A stretch of 12,545 nucleotides of DNA. Origin: an uncultured Desulfobacterium sp. GTDB taxonomy: Bacteria; Desulfobacterota; Desulfobacteria; Desulfobacterales; Desulfobacteraceae. The notes beneath the pieces are model-generated. The model did no database searches, was not told where the DNA came from, and worked only from the letters and a program-made list of their open reading frames with translations. This document shows, piece by piece, positions 6,901 to 12,545 of the stretch; position 1 is the first letter of the stretch, and each line of letters begins with the position of its first letter. The DNA is taken from NCBI GenBank assembly GCA_937124525.1, contig CAKZLA010000566.1:1-12545 (forward strand), in the 5' to 3' direction. The position numbers were made by a program, and so were the translations under genes.

Positions 6901-7467
6901 CCGGAGTTGCCTCCGCATATGAATGATACGGATATGGAAGACAATGACGGCAAGGTCTCGGTCATGACAGACATGGACACCCAATGGCTCTCCATCCAGG
7001 TCAGGGGCATGGAGCGGTATCGAATTGTTGTGCAGCCGGACGCTCCCCCGGCCCGTGAAAATCTGGAATATGTTCGCGATCTGATCACCCAGGTGCGGAT
7101 AATCCGCAAGGGGATCACCCGATTCTCATTTGATCCCAACCTGTCAAAAGAGATATATACCATTGGTTCCATGTTACACCGTATTCTATATATTCAGGCG
7201 GCCAAGCAATACTGTATTGTGCACACCGAGAGCGAGACTGTTGAGCTGAGGCTTTCTCTCAAAGAGATTACGTTGAGGTTCAATAATGATCAATTGCTCC
7301 AGGTCCATAGATCCTATCTGGTCAACCCGGAACATGTTACCTCCATAAAATTGACAAAAAACAAGGGGATGAAGATCTCTCTCAGTCGGGGTCAGGTCCC
7401 GGTGGGAGGCAATTACAGATCAATTATTTCCAATGCTTTTCCCGGTCGCCTCCCGCTTTCAGATTAA
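3943..7467 (+). CDS. Membrane hybrid sensor histidine kinase with receiver and LytTR DNA-binding domain, 1174 aa
   Basis: A one-protein two-component system. The start at 3943 is preferred because GGGA (3931-3934) lies 8 bases before it; an in-frame ATG at 3907 adds 12 residues and has no clear ribosome site. Residue numbers below count from 3907. TM1 is 31-53. The sensor is 54-325 with two Cache-like repeats, marked by GSTGYIYCVDRSGTIKVHPN (131-150) and GRTGYAYIVDGNGTFLVHP (232-250), the layout of small-ligand sensors. TM2 is 327-348, HAMP about 349-400, PAS about 405-525, then a coiled linker. HisKA has the phospho-acceptor His567 in MTTHELRTPLHG. HATPase_c has N685, DTGIGI (711-716) and GTGLGL (741-746). 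The receiver has acidic residues 820-822, phospho-acceptor D864, T894 and K916. An unassigned stretch 935-1075 precedes LytTR (about 1085-1178, with HRSYLVNPEHV). All catalytic residues are intact. It probably controls a nearby promoter, target unknown. Confidence 0.93.
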   Translation: MKTKINFQGLHQLSIRSKLFWSYFLTMLLTISLAGWIMSSFIRNAIETSIESELSNSTTTILNLVESTTNASIKNLLRAIAEKNLDIVRDFHTRYEKGELSEAAAKQQARQVLLSQTIGSTGYIYCVDRSGTIKVHPNKALVGENISRYSFIGDQMKQKKGYLTYEWAPPGEEKLKKKALYMVHFVPWDWIISVSSYREEFIQLIKTKDFEQSVKDLRFGRTGYAYIVDGNGTFLVHPTLQDTNIKDPENILGREFMQEMIHKKNGRIIYRWQNPGEKKPREKLVIYNHLPELDWIVASSSYLDEFYSPLEKINYTIFTVVFMILILAFLITFYLGKSITTPLYQLISHFKVDSQGDFSRRMTIDSGGEIGELAGCYNDFMKRLEGYHQKLLVSEENFRGIFEGAAEGIFKSTADGRIVTLNSSLGLMLGYDTPEDLMAATGNRVQPLFVGKDSTRELLAVLENKGHLSLYEARLYKKDRTRIWVSLSIRGIWEQGTLTYVEGFVNDISDQKRFRKELMKRQTEIEEKNIILEGQTAELRRLSAIKDDFLAMTTHELRTPLHGMIGIADSLINDASNPLAPVVKSDLKIIVSSGMRLSNLVNDLLVASKLKQKEIKLHLCPLDLGRIVDFVLDIHRPLIQNSQLTLENRIPGKTFVMADDERLQQILHNLIGNAVKFSDAGKIVVSSETKSRVEIRVSDTGIGIEKDKIETIFLPFEQGDYSATRQYPGTGLGLSIARQLVILHGGEIWAESKTGRGSVFTFTLTVSPGPPAEDTLPVAKIMEVTPPSVNLPALEEKREGVPEIVVVDDDPVNLHIVSRQLTLSGYRPVTFTAGPLAVDYIFKNRPCMVLLDLMMPDMDGFRVCEILREAYGMDELPILLLTARNQITDLVQGFAGGANDYVTKPFSKKELIARVETQLRLLAAKDRLVNLRRFMNRIETYVDTDQLFKEVFNAITREVPFQNGVLLSNERIMATAGNGKNFARIFPELPPHMNDTDMEDNDGKVSVMTDMDTQWLSIQVRGMERYRIVVQPDAPPARENLEYVRDLITQVRIIRKGITRFSFDPNLSKEIYTIGSMLHRILYIQAAKQYCIVHTESETVELRLSLKEITLRFNNDQLLQVHRSYLVNPEHVTSIKLTKNKGMKISLSRGQVPVGGNYRSIISNAFPGRLPLSD

Positions 7468-7734
7468 TTTACTTCCGGGCAATCCGAAATTTCGTTCCAA
7501 ACTTTGTTTATTCCATTATATATGTACTAAATTAAAATATCTTTTAATAATAACCCCTTATGGTTTAAAAAAGGCTGAAATATTCATGCCTTGGTTCCAG
7601 ACGACTGGGGGTTTGGAAACATTTGGCTTGATATAGTCTCTTATTGAATTCAACCTCTTTAAATACAAATTTCCACATGTTCGTTATCGGTTAGAGGCAT
7701 TTCAATAAATATACCATAGTTGGGGATACAGCTT
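7468..7734. other. Intergenic region upstream of the CoA-transferase operon
   Basis: About 270 AT-rich bases without a supportable gene. No hairpin with a T-run closes the kinase gene, and no promoter with good spacing is visible; a 10-base palindrome TTGAATTCAA lies at 7644-7653. The ribosome site of the first CoA-transferase gene (GGGGA, 7722-7726) is at its right end. If the LytTR kinase acts locally, this is the most likely place for its binding sites, but I cannot point to a paired LytTR motif. Confidence 0.4.
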
Positions 7735-8820
7735 ATGTTATGGACGGGATTATCGCCGGATGAAGCAAGGAAATACCTGGAAGAAAAAGACAAATCCAAG
7801 CGGGACAAGAGAATGACACTGGCAGAGGCGGTTCAGACCTTTGTTAAGGATGGCGACAACATCGGTGTCGGTGGGTTTGTAAACAGCCGCCAGCCAGTGG
7901 CCATTGCCCATGAAATTATTCGCCAGGGAAGAAAAGACCTTATTCTTTCCTTTCAGTCTGCAGGCCTTGTGCCGGATTATCTGCTCGGGGCGATGGCCCT
8001 GAAACCGGACCATGTATCGGTTCAGCGTATGGAGTTTGCCTACAACGGCCATGAATATGCCGGTACCTCCTCCATGCTGCGGTATATGACGGAAAATGAA
8101 AAAATATTTATAGAAGATTGGACCAATTTCAGTATGTCCGCTCGATTCAAAGCCGGTGCCATGGGTATTCCGTTTATGCCCATTCGCAGCGGCCAGGGTG
8201 GCGATATTGAAAAGTGTAACCGTTCCCAGGTCATCCAATGCCCGTTTTCCCATCGGGATATCCTGCTGATACCGGCCTGCCATCCGGATGTGGGCATTCT
8301 TCATGTCCAGGAGGCTGATATCTACGGAAACTGCCGGATCAAGGGACAGACCTTTACCTGCCCTGAAATCGCCATGGCCTCAAAAAACGTAATTGTGACC
8401 TGTGAAAAACTGGTGGACCATGAGATCATCGCCATGAATCCCACCCAGACATCCATTCCTTTTTTCACCGTGGATGCCGTTATTGAACTGCCCTTTGGGT
8501 CCTATCCAACGGTGTGTCATGACGTCCATTATTATGACAAAATTCACCTGGAGCACTTCAAGAGCCTGACGGACGATTTTCGCAAAGGAAAGCGGGAGGG
8601 GTTGGAAGACTATTACGATACCAATATTTTTGAAGTTGCTGATACTGACGAATTCATTTCCAAGATACCATATACTCAATTGAAATATGCCCGGCAGACC
8701 GAATCAAGAAATATGGAACTGCAAACGCATTTAACACCGCCCACGCACGATCAATACATTCGCCAATTAAATTTTGCCTTGAATCTCAAGAAATTAACAG
8801 CGTTTCAGGAGATATTATAA
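7735..8820 (+). CDS. gctA: Family I CoA-transferase, subunit A (glutaconate CoA-transferase-like), 361 aa
   Basis: Alpha subunit of a two-subunit CoA-transferase that moves CoA between acyl-CoA and a free acid in the cytoplasm; glutaconate is the substrate of the best-known relative, but dicarboxylates, propionate or others are possible. After a charged N-terminal extension (1-26), the CoA-transferase domain begins with MTLAEAVQTFVKDGDNIGVG and the glycine-rich GVGGF (44-48), then SVQRMEFAYNGHEY and a central ACHPDVGILHVQEADIYGN (as in other alpha subunits, where the chain turns back toward the CoA site). The ATG at 7735 is chosen because GGGGA (7722-7726) precedes it by 8 bases; TTG 7720 is an alternative. 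At 361 residues it is about 40 longer than the Acidaminococcus GctA I remember. Its stop overlaps the start of the beta subunit by one base, so both are made in step. Confidence 0.85.
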   Translation: MLWTGLSPDEARKYLEEKDKSKRDKRMTLAEAVQTFVKDGDNIGVGGFVNSRQPVAIAHEIIRQGRKDLILSFQSAGLVPDYLLGAMALKPDHVSVQRMEFAYNGHEYAGTSSMLRYMTENEKIFIEDWTNFSMSARFKAGAMGIPFMPIRSGQGGDIEKCNRSQVIQCPFSHRDILLIPACHPDVGILHVQEADIYGNCRIKGQTFTCPEIAMASKNVIVTCEKLVDHEIIAMNPTQTSIPFFTVDAVIELPFGSYPTVCHDVHYYDKIHLEHFKSLTDDFRKGKREGLEDYYDTNIFEVADTDEFISKIPYTQLKYARQTESRNMELQTHLTPPTHDQYIRQLNFALNLKKLTAFQEIL

Positions 8821-9611
8821 TGGAATATGCAACTGATTATTCGCCCGGTGAAATGATTGTAACCGCCGGTGCCAGGCAACTTGAAAACAACAAGGTTATT
8901 TTTGCCGGAACCGGATTGCCCATGGTGGGGATCACCCTGGCCCAGTTAACAAGCGGTCCGGGAATAATTCCGGTATTTGAAGCAGGTGCCGTGGGTCCGA
9001 CATTGGACCGGGGGCTTCCTCTGTCCGTGGGGGATTCCAGAACCACAAGTCGGGCAAATTTTATCCAGGGGTTAAATTCTGCCTTTGAACTGACCCAGAG
9101 AGGGTTTATAGATATTGGCTTTATCGGTGGTGCCGAGATTGACCCCTATGGGAATTTAAATTCAACCATGATTGGGAACTTTCCGCAAAATTATATGAAA
9201 CCGGTTGTGAGGCTTCCCGGCAGCGGCGGGGCCGGAGATATGTCCTGTTCCTGTACCTATACCATCCTCATTGTTCAGCACGAATCCCGAAGATTTGTGG
9301 AAAAACTCCAGTATTGTACCAGCCTTGGTCATATGGATGGATCAAAAGATGTCAGACAAAAAGCCGGATTGCAGGGAAAAGGCCCCAAATGGGTCATCAC
9401 AACCAAGGCCCTGATGGGGTTTGACGACGACACCAAACGGATGAAAATCGTGGCAACCATGCCCGGCGAAACCGTGGAAAGCGTACAGGATGCCACAGGA
9501 TTTGAACTCATGGTGGATGAGGATGTGTATGAATTTGATCCGCCCACCAAAGAGGAGATTCGCCTGATCCGGGACGTCATTGATCCCACCCAGATTTTTT
9601 GCAAACGGTGA
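8820..9611 (+). CDS. gctB: Family I CoA-transferase, subunit B (glutaconate CoA-transferase-like), 263 aa
   Basis: Beta subunit, carrying the catalytic carboxylate that forms the glutamyl-CoA thioester intermediate. Glu54 lies in PVFEAGAVGPT (51-61), the same position and context as the active-site Glu54 of Acidaminococcus GctB. Other family features are NKVIFAGTGLPMVGITLAQL at the N terminus, the glycine-rich GFIGGAEIDPYGNLN and the loop LPGSGGAGDMSC. The C-terminal half includes GFELMVDEDVYEFDPPTKEE, usual for beta subunits. Length is normal. It begins in the TAATG overlap with subunit A and is followed by a 164-base gap with a possible hairpin before the next gene. Substrate is not determined by what I can see; the neighbouring transcarboxylase genes suggest propionate or a related acid rather than glutaconate. 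Confidence 0.88.
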   Translation: MEYATDYSPGEMIVTAGARQLENNKVIFAGTGLPMVGITLAQLTSGPGIIPVFEAGAVGPTLDRGLPLSVGDSRTTSRANFIQGLNSAFELTQRGFIDIGFIGGAEIDPYGNLNSTMIGNFPQNYMKPVVRLPGSGGAGDMSCSCTYTILIVQHESRRFVEKLQYCTSLGHMDGSKDVRQKAGLQGKGPKWVITTKALMGFDDDTKRMKIVATMPGETVESVQDATGFELMVDEDVYEFDPPTKEEIRLIRDVIDPTQIFCKR

Positions 9612-9612
9612 A

Positions 9613-9685
9613 AATGAAAAATTCCCTCCGACCTTCCCGTTCCGATCAGGGCAGGCGTTGGGGGCGGCATTCTGCCATTTTCATT
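9613..9685 (+). other. Nested inverted repeats between CoA-transferase and carboxyltransferase genes
   Basis: AATGAAAA (9613-9620) is complementary to TTTTCATT (9678-9685), and inside it GGCAG (9650-9654) pairs with CTGCC (9672-9676). There is no long T-run, so this is more likely an RNA structure that separates expression of the two parts of the operon, or chance, than a classic terminator. Confidence 0.3.
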
Positions 9686-9775
9686 ATAGAGTAAAGATAT
9701 ATGTTCTGCCGTTGGAATGATTGGAGCCCAGTGCCATTATGAATGAACTCAACAAGAAAAGGACGGGTTGTTACT

Positions 9776-11329
9776 ATGGGAGTGATAGCAGACAAGATCA
9801 AGGACCTTTGTGAGCGGGAAAAAAAGATCCTTGGCATGGGGGGCGAAAAAGCCCTTGAAAAGCGACGTGAAAAGGGAAAACTCAATGCCAGGGAGAGGTT
9901 GGACCTTTTATTTGACCAAGGGACCTTCCGGGAGGTGGATATGTTTGTCACCCACCGGTGCACCAATTTTGGGATGGAAAAAAAGGAGATCCCTGCTGAC
10001 GGCGTTGTAACCGGCCATGGCAAGGTTGACGGCCGGATTGTATTTGCCTATTCCCAGGATTTTACCTCAAGGGCAGGAAGTATGGGGGAGATGCAGGCCA
10101 AAAAAATCTGCAAGGTCATGGACATGGCCATGAAGGCCGGTGCGCCTGTGGTGGGCATCAACGATTCCGGTGGAGCCAGGATACAGGAGGGGGTGGATGC
10201 CCTGTCCGGATACGGCGAAATCTTTTTCAGGAACGCCTCGGCTTCCGGTGTGATTCCCCAGATTTCCGCCATCATGGGACCCACGGCGGGCGGGGCTGTC
10301 TATTCCCCAGCCATGACCGACTGGATCTTCATGGTCAAGGACACCAGTTATATGTTTATCACTGGCCCCCAGGTGATCAAGTCCGTAACAGGAGAAGAGA
10401 TCAGCCAGGAAGACCTGGGCGGAGCCATGACCCACAACGAAAAGAGCGGAGTGGCTCAGTTTGCCTGCGAGTCTGACCAGGACGCCCTTCAAAGAATGCG
10501 GCAACTGCTGTCCTATCTTCCCTCCAATAATATGGAAGAGCCGCCGTTCAAAGAGACCGGGGACAATCCCCACCGCATGGCGGTTGAGCTTGACGCCCTG
10601 ATTCCGGATAACCCGAACCAGGGCTATGACATCAAGGATGTGATAACCTCCATCGTGGATAACGGCGAATATTTTGAGCCCCACGAGTACTTTGCCAAAA
10701 ATATCGTCATCTGTTTTGCAAGGCTCAACGGTCGGGTTCTTGGTATCATCGCCAACCAGCCAAATTTCCTTGCAGGATGTCTTGATATCAACGCCTCTGA
10801 CAAGGCAACCCGGTTCATCCGGTTTTGCGACGCTTTTAACATCCCCATGCTCACCATCGCCGACGTACCCGGTTATCTTCCCGGAAGCGACCAGGAGTGG
10901 AGCGGCATCATCCGCCACGGGGCCAAGCTTCTCTGGTGTTATTCCGAGGCAACGGTGCCAAAGCTGTTACTCATCACCCGCAAGGATTACGGCGGATCAT
11001 ACCTTGCCATGTGCTCCAAGCATCTTGGCGCGGACATGGCCTTTGCATGGCCAAGCGCCCAGATCGCAGTGATGGGGGCAGCAGGTGCTGCCAACATAAT
11101 CCATGCAAGGGAAATCAAGGGGTCTGATGATCCCGTTGCCAGGCGGGCCGAGAAGATCGAAGAGTATGAAGAGCTGTTCTCAAATCCCTATTGCGCCGCT
11201 AACCGGGGGTTTGTGGATGCGGTGATCCGACCGGCCGAGACCAGGGCCCGCCTTGTGGATGCCCTGGAGGCGTTGGGCACCAAACGCGAGATGAGACCTG
11301 CAAAAAAACATGGAAACATTCCGGTATAA
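9776..11329 (+). CDS. mmdA: Acyl-CoA carboxyltransferase, 12S/MmdA type (methylmalonyl-CoA transcarboxylase or decarboxylase alpha), 517 aa
   Basis: Biotin-dependent carboxyltransferase of the crotonase-like ACCase fold, which moves CO2 between a CoA ester (methylmalonyl-CoA/propionyl-CoA) and carboxybiotin. The N-terminal half has FVTHRCTNFGM (57-67), GINDSGGARIQEGVDALSGY (127-146) and GPTAGGAVYSP (168-178), whose glycines form the oxyanion hole. The C-terminal half has ADVPGYLPGSDQEWSGIIRH (362-381) and GGSYLAMCSKHLGAD (406-420). Residues YL at 409-410, where propionyl-CoA carboxylases have YD, and the C-terminal RPAKKHGN resemble the 12S subunit of Propionibacterium transcarboxylase as I recall it. 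Length fits PccB/MmdA/12S (about 510-525) and not the roughly 587-residue GcdA. AAGGACGGG (9759-9767) supports ATG 9776 over ATG 9743. Next come an accessory protein and a 5S-like gene. Confidence 0.9.
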   Translation: MGVIADKIKDLCEREKKILGMGGEKALEKRREKGKLNARERLDLLFDQGTFREVDMFVTHRCTNFGMEKKEIPADGVVTGHGKVDGRIVFAYSQDFTSRAGSMGEMQAKKICKVMDMAMKAGAPVVGINDSGGARIQEGVDALSGYGEIFFRNASASGVIPQISAIMGPTAGGAVYSPAMTDWIFMVKDTSYMFITGPQVIKSVTGEEISQEDLGGAMTHNEKSGVAQFACESDQDALQRMRQLLSYLPSNNMEEPPFKETGDNPHRMAVELDALIPDNPNQGYDIKDVITSIVDNGEYFEPHEYFAKNIVICFARLNGRVLGIIANQPNFLAGCLDINASDKATRFIRFCDAFNIPMLTIADVPGYLPGSDQEWSGIIRHGAKLLWCYSEATVPKLLLITRKDYGGSYLAMCSKHLGADMAFAWPSAQIAVMGAAGAANIIHAREIKGSDDPVARRAEKIEEYEELFSNPYCAANRGFVDAVIRPAETRARLVDALEALGTKREMRPAKKHGNIPV

Positions 11330-11367
11330 CTGCCACGGGCAGACCGCGAGTTATCAATGGTTCTGCT

Positions 11368-11459
11368 CACAACGAAATATGAAAGAATGTTAGCTATATT
11401 TACATTTTCATATAAAAAACATACATGGCAGTAACCACTTGCCACAACGAAAAATGAAA
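11368..11459 (+). repeat. 17-base direct repeat, two copies, in the gap after mmdA
   Basis: CACAACGAAATATGAAA (11368-11384) and CACAACGAAAAATGAAA (11443-11459) agree at 16 of 17 bases and start 75 bases apart. They could be two sites for one regulator or a small duplication. Confidence 0.5.
11377..11413 (+). other. Bulged hairpin in the gap after mmdA
   Basis: ATATGAAA then GAATGT (11377-11390) pairs with ACATTTTCATAT (11402-11413), giving about 12 pairs with a two-base bulge and an 11-base loop. It overlaps the first copy of the direct repeat. It is followed by an A-run, so on the + strand it is not a terminator; it may be an RNA-processing element. Confidence 0.35.
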
Positions 11460-11512
11460 CTCTAATAATTGCAGTATTTTAGACGGAGTTCCATATAAAA
11501 AGGTGGGGGTAA

Positions 11513-11731
11513 ATGGACAGTAAAAAGATGGCCGCCGCAACAGCTGCGGTTATAACCTACATAAAGACCCAGGAAGAGGCTGCCTGTTTTGCCTCATCCC
11601 AGGAGAAGACTTCTGGTGCGTCGGGCTTGACAGGCCCGTTTCCGGCCGCGTGTATCAACACCTGGTGCATGGCAGGCAGGGGCGATCAGATGCAGGGCAG
11701 AAGCCTGATGCAGATGGGCGTTTTCAGATAA
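11513..11731 (+). CDS. Small accessory protein with MmdD/MmdE-like C-terminal motif, 72 aa
   Basis: Preceded by a strong ribosome site (GGTGGGGG, about 11502-11509) and placed between the 12S-like and 5S-like genes, so it is very likely real. The N terminus MDSKKMAAATAAVITYIKTQEEAA is a short alanine-rich helix; the middle is low-complexity; the C terminus is NTWCMAGRGDQMQGRSLMQM. The pattern W-x-x-AGR-x-x-x-M-x-x-R recalls the C-terminal segment shared by the delta and epsilon subunits of methylmalonyl-CoA decarboxylase, where it helps assemble the complex; this comparison is from memory. There is no membrane helix of the OadG type. I infer that it helps hold the 12S-like subunit to its biotin or 5S partner. 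No enzymatic function is suggested. Confidence 0.7.
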   Translation: MDSKKMAAATAAVITYIKTQEEAACFASSQEKTSGASGLTGPFPAACINTWCMAGRGDQMQGRSLMQMGVFR

Positions 11732-11811
11732 GATGCCACCTCTGTGATTTTTGATGTTGCAACGTAATAATAAAAAGCCAATGGCTACAGAATATTGATT
11801 AGGAGAGCGTA

Positions 11812-12545
11812 ATGAGTGAACACGGCAGAATAAATATGTGTGAGATTAATTGTGAAAAAGAGAGGCCCAAAGCCAAAAATCCTCTGATGATCGAGGATCT
11901 TTCCCTCAGGGACGGGCACCAATCCCTGTTTGCCACAAGGGGAAGAACAGAGGATATGATCCCCGTGGCCGAGAGAATGGACGAGATAGGGTTCTGGGCC
12001 ATGGAAGTCTGGGGCGGTGCCACCTTTGACACCATGCACCGCTTTCTCAACGAAGATCCCTGGGAGCGGATCAGGACCCTGAAACGCTATATCAAGAAGA
12101 CCCCCTTTTCCATGCTGCTCCGGGGTCAAAACCTTGTGGGCTACAGAAATTATGCCGACGATGTTGCCAAAGCCTTTGTTAACAGGGCTGCTGAAAACGG
12201 CATGGACATTTTCCGAACCTTTGACGCCCTTAACGACTACCGGAATTTTGAAGCGGTTGCTCCGGTTATAAAGAGCTGTGGCAAACATTTCCAGGGGTGT
12301 ATCTGCTACTCCCTGACAGAGCCGAGAATGGGTGGTACCGTTTATACCCTGGAGTATTATGTCAACAAGGCAAAGGATCTTGTGGACATGGGTGCGGACA
12401 GTATCTGCATCAAGGACATGGCAGGACTCATGGCTCCCTACGATGCCTTTGACCTTGTCAAGGCCCTGAAGGAAAACGTGGATGTTCCCATTAACCTTCA
12501 CTCCCACTTTACCTCGGGTATGGCAGCCATGACCCATCTCAAGGC
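11812..12545 (+). CDS. Pyruvate/oxaloacetate carboxyltransferase, 5S/OadA type, partial (3' end beyond window)
   Basis: TIM-barrel carboxyltransferase that passes CO2 from carboxybiotin to pyruvate, giving oxaloacetate, or the reverse. The visible 244 residues begin after AGGAGAG (11801-11807), 5 bases from the ATG, and stay open to the window edge. Family motifs: LSLRDGHQSLFATRG (30-44) with metal-binding Asp34, GFWAMEVWGGATFD (60-73), LLRGQNLVGYRNYADDV (102-118), FRTFDALND (134-142), the lysine that is carbamylated to hold the metal (Lys201 in CIKDMAG), and the two metal His in NLHSHF (230 and 232). All catalytic residues seen are intact. Whether the gene carries its own biotin domain (OadA/PycB) or not (5S) cannot be judged here. 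Next to a 12S-like gene, the 5S role in a transcarboxylase is favoured. Confidence 0.92.
   Translation, partial: MSEHGRINMCEINCEKERPKAKNPLMIEDLSLRDGHQSLFATRGRTEDMIPVAERMDEIGFWAMEVWGGATFDTMHRFLNEDPWERIRTLKRYIKKTPFSMLLRGQNLVGYRNYADDVAKAFVNRAAENGMDIFRTFDALNDYRNFEAVAPVIKSCGKHFQGCICYSLTEPRMGGTVYTLEYYVNKAKDLVDMGADSICIKDMAGLMAPYDAFDLVKALKENVDVPINLHSHFTSGMAAMTHLK

Noticed and set aside
7540..7735. Promoter for the CoA-transferase operon
   Set aside because: TTGAAT at 7644 and TACAAA at 7664 are only 14 bases apart, and other pairs match poorly or are badly spaced; no sigma54 -24/-12 pattern either.
9776..11329. Glutaconyl-CoA decarboxylase alpha subunit (GcdA), suggested by the neighbouring GctAB-like genes
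   Set aside because: The protein is about 70 residues shorter than GcdA and its motifs and C terminus match the 12S/MmdA type; the following 5S-like gene does not fit a glutaconyl-CoA decarboxylase.
11785..12537. 250-codon antisense open frame at the right edge
   Set aside because: It is the reverse of the 5S/OadA-type gene, whose + strand translation carries all family motifs.

Overview
The window looks like chromosomal DNA of an anaerobic, sulfate-reducing or syntrophic member of the Desulfobacterota (Desulfobacteraceae-like). This is inferred from protein character: a family I CoA-transferase next to transcarboxylase-type biotin-enzyme subunits, and a very large sensory hybrid kinase. No rRNA or tRNA gene is present to confirm it.

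Left part (1 to about 2220): the distal end of an integron gene-cassette array, AT-rich compared with the rest. Three cassettes lie head to tail, all genes on the + strand, each followed by an attC-like inverted repeat. Cassette 1 carries an unrecognised membrane-anchored protein. Cassette 2 carries a hicAB toxin-antitoxin pair. Cassette 3 carries a ParD-like/RelE-like toxin-antitoxin pair. The assignment rests on three things: two long, nearly identical imperfect palindromes (586-711 and 1420-1554) plus the left half of a third (2154-2218); the R''-spacer-L'' architecture with an extra base in L''; and the match between the first bases of each cassette and the R'' box at its own end (6/6, 6/6 and 5/6 bases). 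The last attC lacks its right half, so the array ends at a broken junction. An integrase gene, if present, should lie to the left, outside the window.

Middle part (2360-7467): an AEC-family permease behind a plausible sigma70 promoter, then about 550 bases of AT-rich intergenic DNA with a palindrome and two terminator-like hairpins, then a 1174-residue membrane hybrid histidine kinase. The kinase reads TM, tandem Cache-like sensor, TM, HAMP, PAS, HisKA, HATPase, receiver, unassigned linker and a C-terminal LytTR DNA-binding domain. Sensing, phosphorelay and DNA binding therefore sit in one membrane-bound chain.

Right part (7735-12545): a metabolic cluster. Two translationally coupled subunits of a glutaconate-CoA-transferase-like enzyme (catalytic Glu54 visible) are followed by a 12S/MmdA-type acyl-CoA carboxyltransferase, a 72-residue protein with a C-terminal motif like that of methylmalonyl-CoA decarboxylase accessory subunits, and the start of a 5S/OadA-type pyruvate/oxaloacetate carboxyltransferase that runs off the window. 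The simplest reading is a methylmalonyl-CoA:pyruvate transcarboxylase (propionate or branched-acyl metabolism) with a CoA-transferase that activates the acid. The biotin carrier is expected further right. The kinase is the nearest regulator to this cluster, but regulation of the cluster by it is only a guess.
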